From the NCBI RefSeq assembly GCF_021389975.1, contig NZ_CP089981.1, forward strand, positions 4,427,501 to 4,491,500: DNA of 64,000 nt, read 5' to 3'. Both the position numbers and the translations under genes were made by a program. Positions 25,586 to 34,800 of the stretch are shown piece after piece; position 1 is the first letter of the stretch, and the number at the start of each line of letters is the position of its first letter. The DNA is from Fulvivirga ulvae. GTDB taxonomy: Bacteria > Bacteroidota > Bacteroidia > Cytophagales > Cyclobacteriaceae. The notes below the pieces were generated by a model. That model was not told the origin of the DNA. It saw only the letters and a list, made by a program, of their open reading frames with translations, and did no database searches.

Positions 25586-27505
25586 ATGAAGAAGACATTG
25601 TGTTTATTTTGGGTAGGTCTGTGTATTGTAACTGCCGGTTGGTCGCAACAAAATTTTGACAGTAGACTGGAGGTTATAAAGCATCAACTCAATATACTTT
25701 CAGACTCCACAGTTGAGGGGTTAAATGGGAGTGTCAATTTTACGGTTAGCAATGTAGATATACAGCAATTTTTAAGAAGCATCGCGGAGACTCATAACAT
25801 AAATATTAGTGTGGACCCGGGATTGAAAATTTCAATAACCAATAATTTTACGAATGCTACGGTAAAAGATGTCCTGTACTTTTTGTGCAGGCAATATAAG
25901 CTGGATATTACTTTTGTAAACACAATATTATCTTTTTCAGCTTATGAAGCCCCAGAGAAAGCACCAGTGAGGTATCAGCAAAAGAAACTGAATATTGTGT
26001 ATAACCCTGCGAATAGCAGAGTTACTATAGAACTGGCTCAGGACAGTCTGGCACTTTTTGCAAGGCAATTTACTGAGGTTACGAACAGGAATGTTATACT
26101 GGCCCCTGGCCTTAGTAATGAAACTATAAGTGGTTATGTGAAAAATGTTACTATTGAACAGGCATTGGAGCAAATATCATTTTCAAACGGCCTGAGCTTT
26201 AGTAAGACTAAAGATGGTTTTTTTGTAATAGCCAGGAAAGAGCCTGCTGGCAATGCTAAAAGTAGCCGGAACGCATCCGGAAGCCTTGTGAATTCCCTAC
26301 AAGGAGAAGGGCAATTGGATTTTAGTTACAAGGTTATTAATGGAGATACATTGGTATCGATAGATATGGTAAACGTACCTATTCTGGCTGTCATAGGGGA
26401 AGTCTCACAGGAAATTAATAAGGATTTCTTTATTTCTGCGCCGCTGAGTGGAAGTATAACAGGAAAAATGAAAGATATTTCGTTTGATAACTTGCTGGAC
26501 TTATTATTAAGAACAACAGAATATACTTATAAAAAAGAGAAGGGGGTTTATATAATAGGGAGCAGAATGCAGGAAGGGTTAAGAAAAACCGAGGTGGTGA
26601 AACTTCAGTTTAGAACGGTTGATGCTATAGAAACCTTTATACCCCAGGAACTTACTAAAGGAATACAGCTAACTGTATTCAGAGACCTTAATTCTATTAT
26701 ATTAAGTGGAGGTGCTCCTCAAATAGATGAAATAATTGCTTTTATAAGAGCCATAGACGAGCCGGTTCCGAATATTCTTATCGAAGTAATTGTTGTTGAC
26801 GTGAGAGAGGGTTTTAATATAGAAACCGGTATAAGGGCTTTTCTTTCAGACTCAGTTCCTAATACCAGTGGCCAGGTTTTCCCAGGTCTGGATGTAACTT
26901 TAAGTTCTAAATCAATTAATAATGCTCTGGATGAATTAAATAAAACGGGAATTGTGAATCTGGGCAAAGTAACACCTAAATTTTATACAACTTTAAAAGC
27001 CTTGGAGGCTAATAATAACCTGGATGTTAAATCTACGCCTAAGCTGTCTACTTTGAACGGCCATGAGGCTAATTTGAAGATTGGCCAGTCAGTTTACTTC
27101 ATACAACAGACTCAGAATATCAATCCTGGGGTAAATCCAATAACTACCATATCTCAACAATTTCGGCAGGTCGAAGCCAACCTGTCAATTAATATTAATC
27201 CGATAGTGTCAGGAAATGAACATATTACTTTGAATATTGAGGCTGAATTTTCTGACTTTATTGCTCCCGAATTTGAAAATGCCCCACCGGGTAATGCCAC
27301 AAGGAAATTCATTTCGAAAATCCGTGTTAAAAACGAAGAGATGATTGTGCTTGGAGGGCTGGAAGAAACCAGGAAGTCTGAGTCAAGTTCCGGCTTCCCG
27401 GTCTTATCACGGATACCCATTTTGAAATGGTTGTTTAGTTCGAGGTCAAAGGAGAAAGATGATAAGCAATTAGTTATATTTATTAAACCGACTGTGGTAT
27501 ACTGA
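25586..27505 (+). CDS. gspD: Secretin GspD/PilQ-like outer-membrane channel
   Basis: A 639-residue secretin precursor with a signal peptide ending near residue 20 (GWSQ). The N-terminal half has STN/N0-N1-type domains (for example VSNVDIQQFLRSIAETHNINISVDPG). The C-terminal half is the secretin core, with VPNILIEVIVVDV, STPKLSTLNGHEANLKIGQ and the closing GFPVLSRIPILKWLFSSR ... KQLVIFIKPTVV. It would form the outer-membrane gate of the machine. A possible pilotin is the lipoprotein encoded three genes downstream. Confidence 0.93.
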   Translation: MKKTLCLFWVGLCIVTAGWSQQNFDSRLEVIKHQLNILSDSTVEGLNGSVNFTVSNVDIQQFLRSIAETHNINISVDPGLKISITNNFTNATVKDVLYFLCRQYKLDITFVNTILSFSAYEAPEKAPVRYQQKKLNIVYNPANSRVTIELAQDSLALFARQFTEVTNRNVILAPGLSNETISGYVKNVTIEQALEQISFSNGLSFSKTKDGFFVIARKEPAGNAKSSRNASGSLVNSLQGEGQLDFSYKVINGDTLVSIDMVNVPILAVIGEVSQEINKDFFISAPLSGSITGKMKDISFDNLLDLLLRTTEYTYKKEKGVYIIGSRMQEGLRKTEVVKLQFRTVDAIETFIPQELTKGIQLTVFRDLNSIILSGGAPQIDEIIAFIRAIDEPVPNILIEVIVVDVREGFNIETGIRAFLSDSVPNTSGQVFPGLDVTLSSKSINNALDELNKTGIVNLGKVTPKFYTTLKALEANNNLDVKSTPKLSTLNGHEANLKIGQSVYFIQQTQNINPGVNPITTISQQFRQVEANLSININPIVSGNEHITLNIEAEFSDFIAPEFENAPPGNATRKFISKIRVKNEEMIVLGGLEETRKSESSSGFPVLSRIPILKWLFSSRSKEKDDKQLVIFIKPTVVY

Positions 27506-27514
27506 TATGATGCT

Positions 27515-28741
27515 ATGGAAAAGATGCTGTCATATATAACTACACCCCGCCGTTTAACCGGTCTCAGTATTACTATTCTTGAGCAGGATAATTGGGAGTT
27601 GGCTCTTGTCGATGTTCAGAACCAGAAGGGGCAACTTAAAGTGTTAAACAGTGAATTTTCTGTAGGAAAACAGGGTGAGTTAATTGAGAATCTGGATAAA
27701 ACCTGGCCAACGGTATTACTAATTGATGGAAAAAGTGTTTTTTACAGTCACTTTGGGGCCGGGGAAGACAGATCCGATGCGGAACTGTTGAATGTGATGA
27801 TTCCCGGGGCAAATATTGAAGATTTTTATATTCAACGGTATAAAACTCACCAGTCGGTTACATTTCATATAATTAGGAGAGAGGTTTTTGATGAAATTTT
27901 GAGTAAATTAAAAAATGCTGGTCTCATACTAACAGATGTATTCGTGGGGCCTTGTGTTGCTCATAGCTTACTTCCATTGATTAAGAATGGAACAGGTATT
28001 ATCCGTACAGCGTATGCTGACTTAACCTATGATGCAGCGGGCTTTGTTGAAATTTGTAAAGCGGATAATTCAAAATCGGACCAGACACTCATCTTAGAAG
28101 GACAGGAGTTAAAACCGCGGGAAGTACTTCCCTATGCACTGGTTTTACAATATTATCTTTCAATAGGCAATATTAGTTTTAGCTTTGATAAATCAGGATT
28201 AAATAAAGAATGGAAAAACAAGCAAATTTTTAAATGGGCTGGCAGAGTGACTCTGGGAAGCCTTTTCGTGCTTCTACTGGTCAATTTTATCCTTTTCATG
28301 TCTTTTAGTGAAACTAATTCAATGCTTAGAAGTCAGCTTTCTTCACAGTCAGCGCAGACTAAAAAATTTGCTCTGGTTAGCAAGGAAGTCGAAAATAAGA
28401 AGGTAATTATTAATAAATTGGGGTGGTTTAGTAAAAAGCATTTAGCATTTTACGCAGATAGAATAGCTGGAAGTATTCCTGAAGCCATGCAGTTAAAATC
28501 TTTAGAGATCTACCCTCCTAACGCTGAACCTGAAGAGGGGAAACAATTATCCTTCCGTTTCAATAGTATTATTATTACAGGGTGGTGCAATAATCCTATG
28601 GTTTTTAATAAGTTTCTTTTTGAGTTGAAAGAGTTTAAGTGGGTTAAAGAAGTATTGTACCCTGAGTATAACTATGATCCTTTAAAAAAGTCTGGTTTTT
28701 TTACAATAGAAGTTTCTCTTAGAGATGATGTACTGGAATAA
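27515..28741 (+). CDS. GspL/PilM-PilN-like inner-membrane assembly protein
   Basis: A 408-residue protein placed where L-type components are encoded. The N-terminal ~235 residues form a soluble domain that resembles the actin-like cytoplasmic domain of GspL/PilM in position, though clear ATP motifs are not visible. One membrane helix follows (about 244-265, VTLGSLFVLLLVNFILFMSF), then a coiled coil and a PilN/GspL-like periplasmic ferredoxin-fold segment. The topology matches a GspL, equivalent to a PilM-PilN fusion. It overlaps the next gene by 17 nt. Assignment rests mainly on topology and gene order. Confidence 0.7.
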   Translation: MEKMLSYITTPRRLTGLSITILEQDNWELALVDVQNQKGQLKVLNSEFSVGKQGELIENLDKTWPTVLLIDGKSVFYSHFGAGEDRSDAELLNVMIPGANIEDFYIQRYKTHQSVTFHIIRREVFDEILSKLKNAGLILTDVFVGPCVAHSLLPLIKNGTGIIRTAYADLTYDAAGFVEICKADNSKSDQTLILEGQELKPREVLPYALVLQYYLSIGNISFSFDKSGLNKEWKNKQIFKWAGRVTLGSLFVLLLVNFILFMSFSETNSMLRSQLSSQSAQTKKFALVSKEVENKKVIINKLGWFSKKHLAFYADRIAGSIPEAMQLKSLEIYPPNAEPEEGKQLSFRFNSIIITGWCNNPMVFNKFLFELKEFKWVKEVLYPEYNYDPLKKSGFFTIEVSLRDDVLE

Positions 28742-29273
28742 ACTTACATATAGCAAGAAAACCAAAGTTGTATTGATTTTGTGGGTTGTAGTGCTGATCG
28801 GTGCTTATTGGTTTAATTTCAGAAGGACGCTGGCTGTTTATATCGATAATAGCAATATTCAAAAACAACTGATGGACACCGAGCGTATTGCAGGTCAGGC
28901 ATCAGAGTTGGCTGTAGAAAAAACAAGAATACAAGGGGTATTGGATCTTTTCAACAATGACCGGCAATATAGAGTAGCATTATTAAGTAAGATTTCCGGT
29001 CTGTCAGATTCGTTAAATGTTAACCTGAAAGAATTTAATAAACCGCATTACTACGATATAGGCATGGATAACATGCTCATAGAATCCCACGAATTAATTG
29101 TGCATGGAGATTATAAAAGTATATTAAAGCTTCTGTTTTATATGGAAAGAGATATAAAAGGGGCCAAAATATCATCAGCCGTATTCTACTTGTTTAAGAA
29201 CCCCGGGGAGAGAGTCGAACATTTGAGATGCAGGCTTATACTTCAAAATATAATAATAGATGAGAAGCAATAG
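28725..29273 (+). CDS. GspM/PilO-like inner-membrane assembly protein
   Basis: A 182-residue bitopic protein: short cytoplasmic tail, one helix (about 14-30, VVLILWVVVLIGAYWFN), a coiled coil, then a small periplasmic alpha/beta domain. This is the layout of GspM/PilO, which dimerises with GspL/PilN in the inner-membrane platform. Start could be either of two adjacent ATGs (28725 or 28728), both inside the preceding gene. It overlaps the following lipoprotein gene by 14 nt. Sequence similarity alone is too weak for a firm name. Confidence 0.65.
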   Translation: MMYWNKLTYSKKTKVVLILWVVVLIGAYWFNFRRTLAVYIDNSNIQKQLMDTERIAGQASELAVEKTRIQGVLDLFNNDRQYRVALLSKISGLSDSLNVNLKEFNKPHYYDIGMDNMLIESHELIVHGDYKSILKLLFYMERDIKGAKISSAVFYLFKNPGERVEHLRCRLILQNIIIDEKQ

Positions 29274-29922
29274 TAAAAGTATTTTTGGGAGCGTGGTGGT
29301 GTTACTATCATGTGTAGTATATATTACTTCATGCGATGATATTTTGGAAAAAGATATCAGTAGTAAAACTTTAACATTAATTGCACCCGGTGATAGTGTG
29401 GTTTCCGGTACTAACGAAATAAATTTTTTATGGGATCATGTAGACGGCGCTACACATTACAGGCTGCAAATAGTGGAAGGAAATTTTGATTCTCCGGATT
29501 TTTTGGTTTTAGACACGGTTATGTTTAATAATCATTTTGAGTACACCCTTGATTCAGGAAGTTATGAATGGGGAGTTAGTGCCGGAAATTCAGAATATTC
29601 CACCCTGTTTTTTAAAAGGTCACTTACTGTAGGGGAGGATACAGACTCAGGGGGAGACCTGATATTGCAATTTCCGGAAGATGGTGAAATCCTTAACGAT
29701 AGTATTGTTCAGTTTAGGTGGAAAGCTTTGGCAGGAGCAGATAATTACATTTTAACAATTAACCCTGATACTCCGTTGAAGCGCCTGGCTTCTTCAAACA
29801 CCCTGACGATATCCTTGGCAAACATAGATTCCACCTATAAGTGGCAGGTTGTTGGGGTAAATTCTGCAAATGGAAGCAATGTTCAGTCAGAGATATATCA
29901 ATTTTCTATTGATGTAGATTGA
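29260..29922 (+). CDS. Lipoprotein with two FN3-like domains, secretion-operon partner
   Basis: A 220-residue lipoprotein with the acylated Cys at 25 (YITSC). The mature part has two Ig/FN3-like repeats: LIAPGDSVVSGTNEINFLWDHVDGATHYRLQI and a second copy around LQFPEDGEILNDSIVQFRWKALAGADNYILTI, each followed by a YEWGV/YKWQV strand. It is not a known general secretion component. Embedded between M-like and C-like genes with overlaps, it may be a pilotin, a secretin stabiliser or a surface factor. The role is inferred from context only. Confidence 0.75.
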   Translation: MRSNSKSIFGSVVVLLSCVVYITSCDDILEKDISSKTLTLIAPGDSVVSGTNEINFLWDHVDGATHYRLQIVEGNFDSPDFLVLDTVMFNNHFEYTLDSGSYEWGVSAGNSEYSTLFFKRSLTVGEDTDSGGDLILQFPEDGEILNDSIVQFRWKALAGADNYILTINPDTPLKRLASSNTLTISLANIDSTYKWQVVGVNSANGSNVQSEIYQFSIDVD

Positions 29923-29923
29923 T

Positions 29924-30400
29924 ATGAAGAATAAGAAGCCTTTATATATTTTGCCATTTGTTGTTGTGATATGGAGCATAGTCATATACAGAGTATATGA
30001 CTACACTGATACCAGTACTTACTCGTATAATCCCGGCCCCTCTTCAATCCGCGATTCAACATTAATTGTAGTCAAACCATTTGACTATACGCTGCTATTA
30101 GATTATAAAGATCCTTTTGAAATCACTAAACCCGTCAGAAAGCATTCGGTAAAGACAAGTCCGAAAACACCAGTTGCTCCCCCTTCAACACCAGTTACAC
30201 AAAATGTAACAAGAGATATTATTTATAGCGGATTGATTGAGAACCCATCGGCAAAAGAGAGGGTAGTGCTTATAAAAATTGATGGACAGACACACATGAT
30301 AAAGGAAGGGGATGAAGTTGCTGGCGTAAAGGTCATTAAGGTGTCTGTATCTTCCATAGAAGTGGAGGTTTCAGGCATCAGGAGCACAATATCTAAGTAA
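29924..30400 (+). CDS. GspC/PilP-like periplasmic linker
   Basis: A 158-residue protein with one N-terminal membrane helix (LYILPFVVVIWSIVIYRVY), a DPF-containing segment (YKDPFEITKPVRK), a Pro/Thr linker and a C-terminal small beta domain (YSGLIENPSAKERVVLIKIDG ... IKEGDEVAGVKVIKV). This is the arrangement of the HR domain of GspC/PilP, which contacts the secretin N0 domain. It ends the operon and is followed by a 308-nt gap. Confidence 0.75.
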   Translation: MKNKKPLYILPFVVVIWSIVIYRVYDYTDTSTYSYNPGPSSIRDSTLIVVKPFDYTLLLDYKDPFEITKPVRKHSVKTSPKTPVAPPSTPVTQNVTRDIIYSGLIENPSAKERVVLIKIDGQTHMIKEGDEVAGVKVIKVSVSSIEVEVSGIRSTISK

Positions 30401-30708
30401 GAGATTTTGTTTGAACAAACAGCACCGTTAGTTCTAGGGCTTCGGTTGTCATTTCATGTATGTAAGTTTATCGTCCTTTTTTCATTTTTATCAGGTGATA
30501 ATAAATGTACTTAAGGCGGTAGTTTATTTTTAAATAATATGAAAAATATATTTAATTGACAATATACATGCTGTATGCCTAGGAATGTGAAAAACAAATG
30601 ATTAACTGATGAACTCAGTTCATTTGCTTTGAGAGTAATTTTATGATTATTTTTTGCTTTTATTTTGGAATATTAATTTGGTAGATACTATATTGCACCC
30701 CATTTTAA
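30401..30708. other. 308-nt intergenic region between the two operons
   Basis: AT-rich and without a credible coding frame. It holds a TTGACA-like hexamer near 30556, a small dyad ATACA-TGC-TGTAT (30564-30576) and a larger hairpin (30595-30626, listed separately). It probably contains the end of the secretion operon and the promoter of the OmpH-to-Rhs gene group, but no promoter matches the Bacteroidota consensus well. Confidence 0.5.
30595..30626. repeat. Hairpin-forming inverted repeat
   Basis: CAAATG and AACTGA (30595-30609, separated by a 3-nt bulge) pair with TCAGTT and CATTTG (30615-30626) around a 5-nt loop, giving a 12-bp stem, followed by CTTT. It may be a weak terminator of the upstream operon or a structured leader of the downstream one. 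Confidence 0.4.
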
Positions 30709-31251
30709 ATGCATCTCATGAAAAGTATTTACTGGCTGCTAATACTGATTTTGGCGGCACTCTCTGCATGGTCTTTGTTCCTGTCTTATCAATCTCCTAA
30801 AATTGCTTATGTACGTTCTCAGGAGTTAATTTTTAATTATTCTGGCACCAAGGAGGCCAGAGTAGATTATGAAAACAAGAAAGCAGTCTGGATGGCTAAT
30901 GTAGATACGCTGCGCATGGATTTCCAACGTGCTGTAAATAGCTATAATAACGACTATAAAATACTTACCCCATCAGAAAGACAGGAGAAAGAAGCATACC
31001 TGGATAGGCAAAAATCACAACTGGACCAATATACACTAACAATAGAAGAAAAATCCAGAGAAGAAGACCAAAAAATGATGCAGGCCGTACTAAACCAGGT
31101 AAATAGTTTCGTGGAAGAATATGCAAAGACTAATAACTATGATGTCATTCTCGGTACAACGGCTTCCGGGAGTGTATTATATGGGGATGAATCGTTGGAC
31201 ATTACGGAAGATCTGCTAAAAGCCCTTAATGAAAACTATGAAGGGAAGTAG
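30709..31251 (+). CDS. OmpH/Skp-family periplasmic protein
   Basis: A 180-residue protein with one N-terminal helix serving as signal anchor (about 6-25), then IAYVRSQELIFNYSGTKEARVDYE, a long charged coiled coil, and a C-terminal FVEEYAKTNNYDVILGTTASGSVLYGDESLDIT block. This is the OmpH/Skp layout: a trimeric jellyfish chaperone for unfolded outer-membrane proteins. Start is ATG 30709 or 30718. As the first gene before very large exported proteins it may be a dedicated chaperone for their periplasmic passage. It seems anchored rather than freely soluble. Confidence 0.85.
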   Translation: MHLMKSIYWLLILILAALSAWSLFLSYQSPKIAYVRSQELIFNYSGTKEARVDYENKKAVWMANVDTLRMDFQRAVNSYNNDYKILTPSERQEKEAYLDRQKSQLDQYTLTIEEKSREEDQKMMQAVLNQVNSFVEEYAKTNNYDVILGTTASGSVLYGDESLDITEDLLKALNENYEGK

Positions 31252-31888
31252 CATTTTATTTATTTGTTTCCTGGTGTTTTTATGCACATCCTGTTGGAAG
31301 TCTTCTGATAAACCTATGGACTGGGGTGATTACCAGACGTGGCTGGAGGATAATGAAAAGTCTCTAAAAAAAGAAAAAGAGGTAAACGGATTGGAGATTA
31401 CTTTGGCTTATCTGCCTTCTGAATTGCTGACCTATCAACACCTGCAAACTGATGGTGCTGCCTTTTCGCAGCAGGACTATGATTCGATATACTCGAAGTA
31501 TCGATGTGGATTGACTTTTGACCTCGTGCTGCAAGCTCCTAAAAATGACCCCAATTACAGCAACCTCATATATTATAACATTAGCAGCCAGGAGGAGTAC
31601 ACTTCACGAGTGTATTACTTAAACTTTCAGGCCTCTGATATACTCACTTTGGAAGTCAATGACCAGTTGTATATACCTGTGCTTACGCAATTCACAGGTT
31701 ATCAGGAGCTTGGGAATGAGTTGAGAATCAGAATGGTATTTAGCCCCGATGTATACCATTGTGGAGACTGGAAAATTGACTGGCGTGAATTACAGGTAGT
31801 CTTTAAGGATCCTTTTTGGGATGTGGGCACCAATCGTTTTTCTTTTGATAAGCACATAATTAGCGATAAACCAAAACTTATTATTTAA
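31229..31888 (+). CDS. Lipoprotein of unknown function
   Basis: A 219-residue protein with a lipoprotein signal peptide; the acylated Cys is residue 22 (FLCTSC). The mature region starts KSSDKPMDWGDYQTWLEDNE and contains beta-rich segments (GLEITLAYLPSELL, LTFDLVLQAP, LRIRMVFSPDVYHCGDWKIDWRELQVVFKDP). I do not recognise the family. It overlaps the OmpH-like gene by 23 nt and precedes the SpvB-like gene by 11 nt, so it is probably part of that export unit. It lacks catalytic motifs that I can see. Confidence 0.8.
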   Translation: MKTMKGSSILFICFLVFLCTSCWKSSDKPMDWGDYQTWLEDNEKSLKKEKEVNGLEITLAYLPSELLTYQHLQTDGAAFSQQDYDSIYSKYRCGLTFDLVLQAPKNDPNYSNLIYYNISSQEEYTSRVYYLNFQASDILTLEVNDQLYIPVLTQFTGYQELGNELRIRMVFSPDVYHCGDWKIDWRELQVVFKDPFWDVGTNRFSFDKHIISDKPKLII

Positions 31889-31899
31889 TCAATATTTGT

Positions 31900-34800
31900 A
31901 TGTACCGGAAAAGGAAGCTAATACGGGTAATTGCAGTTTTTCTAACAGTAAATATGCTTGTGCATGCACTGTTTCCATCAGTAGCCTGGGCACTAACTTC
32001 AGGCCCTAACCAACCTGAATTTTCGAGTTTTGAACCAGTGGCCACAACCAATATGGTCAATGATTTTTCGGGCGATTTTACCTACAATATCCCTGTTCTC
32101 AATGTGCCCGGGCCACATGGTAGTGGCTATGCTATGTCGCTGTCGTATCATAGTGGTGCAACTCCTGAGGAGGAAGCCAGTTGGGTGGGCTACGGATGGT
32201 CTCTAAACCCGGGTGCGATCAACAGGAATACCCGAGGACTACCAGATGACTATAGCGGACAGAAAGTTAAATACCATAACAAGATGCCGGCAAACTGGAC
32301 CGCAACAGTTGGGGCAGCAGCTACTTTTGAAGGATTTAGTTTTGACCTTCCCATTCAGGGAAATGCATCCTTGAGATATAACAACTATAAAGGTTTCGGT
32401 TACAATGCAGGGGTTGGCATTCCATTGGGGAAGGGAGTTGTAAACCTTGGTTACAATGTATCTAATGGAGACGGTAGTTTTTCTCTGAACGTTAGCCCGA
32501 AAGCATTACTAAGTAATATGAAAGGTACCGCGGAGGATAATACAGAGAATGTTAAAGAAAAGGATCCTAAATTCAAGTTATCAAAGAATCAAATGCGCTA
32601 TAAAACCAGGATCCAACTTCCTAAAGCATTGTCAAACGTCAACTTGTTAGGTAGCAATTATGGCATTTTTAGTTACTCCACTGCTCCAAGGCCATTTCAG
32701 TCTTCAGATTATATTGGGGGCTCTGTCAATGTTTCTTTAGGAGTTATGTTTACTCCTATTTTTTTGGAACTTGGTGTATCCGGTAATGTATTTGGAAGTT
32801 TTTCGGTTCAGGATTACAAAAACGATGCAGAAAGGGATGTATATGGCTATATGTATTCGGATAGAGCGGGTGAAGAGGCTGTAATGGATTATTACACAGA
32901 GAAAGAAACTCCTTATAATAAAAAGGATGTCTTTTTAGGTATCCCTTTTAACAGTGCAGACAACTATATGGTTACGGGCGAAGGACTTGGCGGGGGATTC
33001 AGACTTTATCATAAGGAAATTGGACAGTTTAAACCCAACCGTACCGTTAGTGAAACGGTTTTGGCCAACGCCGGAATTGAGGCCGAGGGTGGTTTTAATA
33101 TTGGAGGGGGAGGAGATGCCGGGGTTGGTGTCTCTGCGATTACAACAAGAGATTGGAAATCTGACATCAGCTCGTTTTCTTCCATAGAGGATGGTAATGA
33201 AAGTATCTTTTTTAGATTTAATAATGATTTGGGAGGCGAGTGGGATCATTCATCCGGGGAACAGAATATCAGGGCCGGGATTTCAGGGGGAGGTCCCAAC
33301 GGAGTGAAGTCTTTTGACCCTTCGATACCTGCTACTCCTGTGATGAATAATGGAGAAAAATCAGCCCGTTCGTCCTATATTGGCTTCCATACCAATAGTG
33401 AGATTAATAATTCATTTGGAACAAAGCCTTACCACGTATACTCCAACCGGTCAGATATTAAAAGTATGGCTGATGACAACACCGCTTCCATTCCTGATGG
33501 AATCGGTGAGTTTGCAGTTTTCAACGAGAGTGGGCAGCGTTATGTTTATGGCTTACCGGTTTATTCTAAAAATGAGAAGAGTATTCAGTATGGGGTTCAA
33601 AAGGCTCCATCCGGAAAGGTTGAGAAAAATTTCCTGGTCTATTATAAAGATGATAAAACCAAATTTGGTGAGGAGAAAGATGCTCCATATGCCACCGCCT
33701 ACTTATTGACAGAAATTACTTCTCCCGACTATGTGGACAGGACTATGAACGGACCAAGTTCCGATGATTTCGGAGGCTATACGAAATTTAATTATAAGAG
33801 ACATGCCGGAGGAGGTAGTTGGTATCATTGGAGGTTACCATACACAGGACTATCGTACAATCGTAATTCTCTTTCAGACCCAAAAGACGATTTGGGAAGC
33901 TATAGTGAGGGGGATAAAGAGATATATTACCTTCAGTCGATTGAAACCAAAACCCATGTGGCCATTTTTAACACTTCGGTGAGGAGTGATGGGAAAGATG
34001 CCGGTACTGGTGATGATGCCATTAATAACAAAAATGCTAAAGGTAGCGGAACACTTCAGAAGTTGAATAGCATAGAGCTGTTTAGTATCAATGATGTTAT
34101 CTATAGTGGTGGAGTATGGAGCAAGAAATCAGGGGCCAAGGCGTTGAAAACAATTCATTTTGATTTTGACTATCATTTAGTAGATGGAGTGACCAATTCA
34201 AGTGCAGGAAAACTTACACTCAATAAGCTCTGGTTTGAATATGAGGGAATTTCAGAAACTATGATTAGTCCGTATACTTTTGACTATGCTTACCCTACAG
34301 CCGTTGAGTCCCCTTATCCGGCTAAGTATCAGGCAATACAAAATGAAATGGCCCAGTTTACTGCTCAAGATCAGAACCCTGTATATAATGAATTCAACAT
34401 AGATCCATGGGGAAACTACCAGAAAGACGGAGAAAGCCGCTATAACGATATGGAGAATTGGGTTAACCAAAAACCAGAAACAGGTTTTGATCCGGCAGCC
34501 TGGCAATTAAAAAAGATAACCCTTCCCACACAAGGGGAGATCCATATTCAATATGAGCAGGATGATTATAGCTATGTGCAAAACATGCTTGCTCATGTTA
34601 TGATGAAAGTGAAGGGTCAAATAACCAATAGATTTTACCTGGATACAGATGATGGAATAGCACTTACAAACGGTCAGGTTCAAATATTAAAAGACCTTAT
34701 TGATAAAACTTATGTCAGGGGAGGAGGTAAGATGTACTTCAAGTTTTTATACGGGTTAATGGGGAATAATTCCGTTGATCTGGGTAGTTGTAACGCAGAG

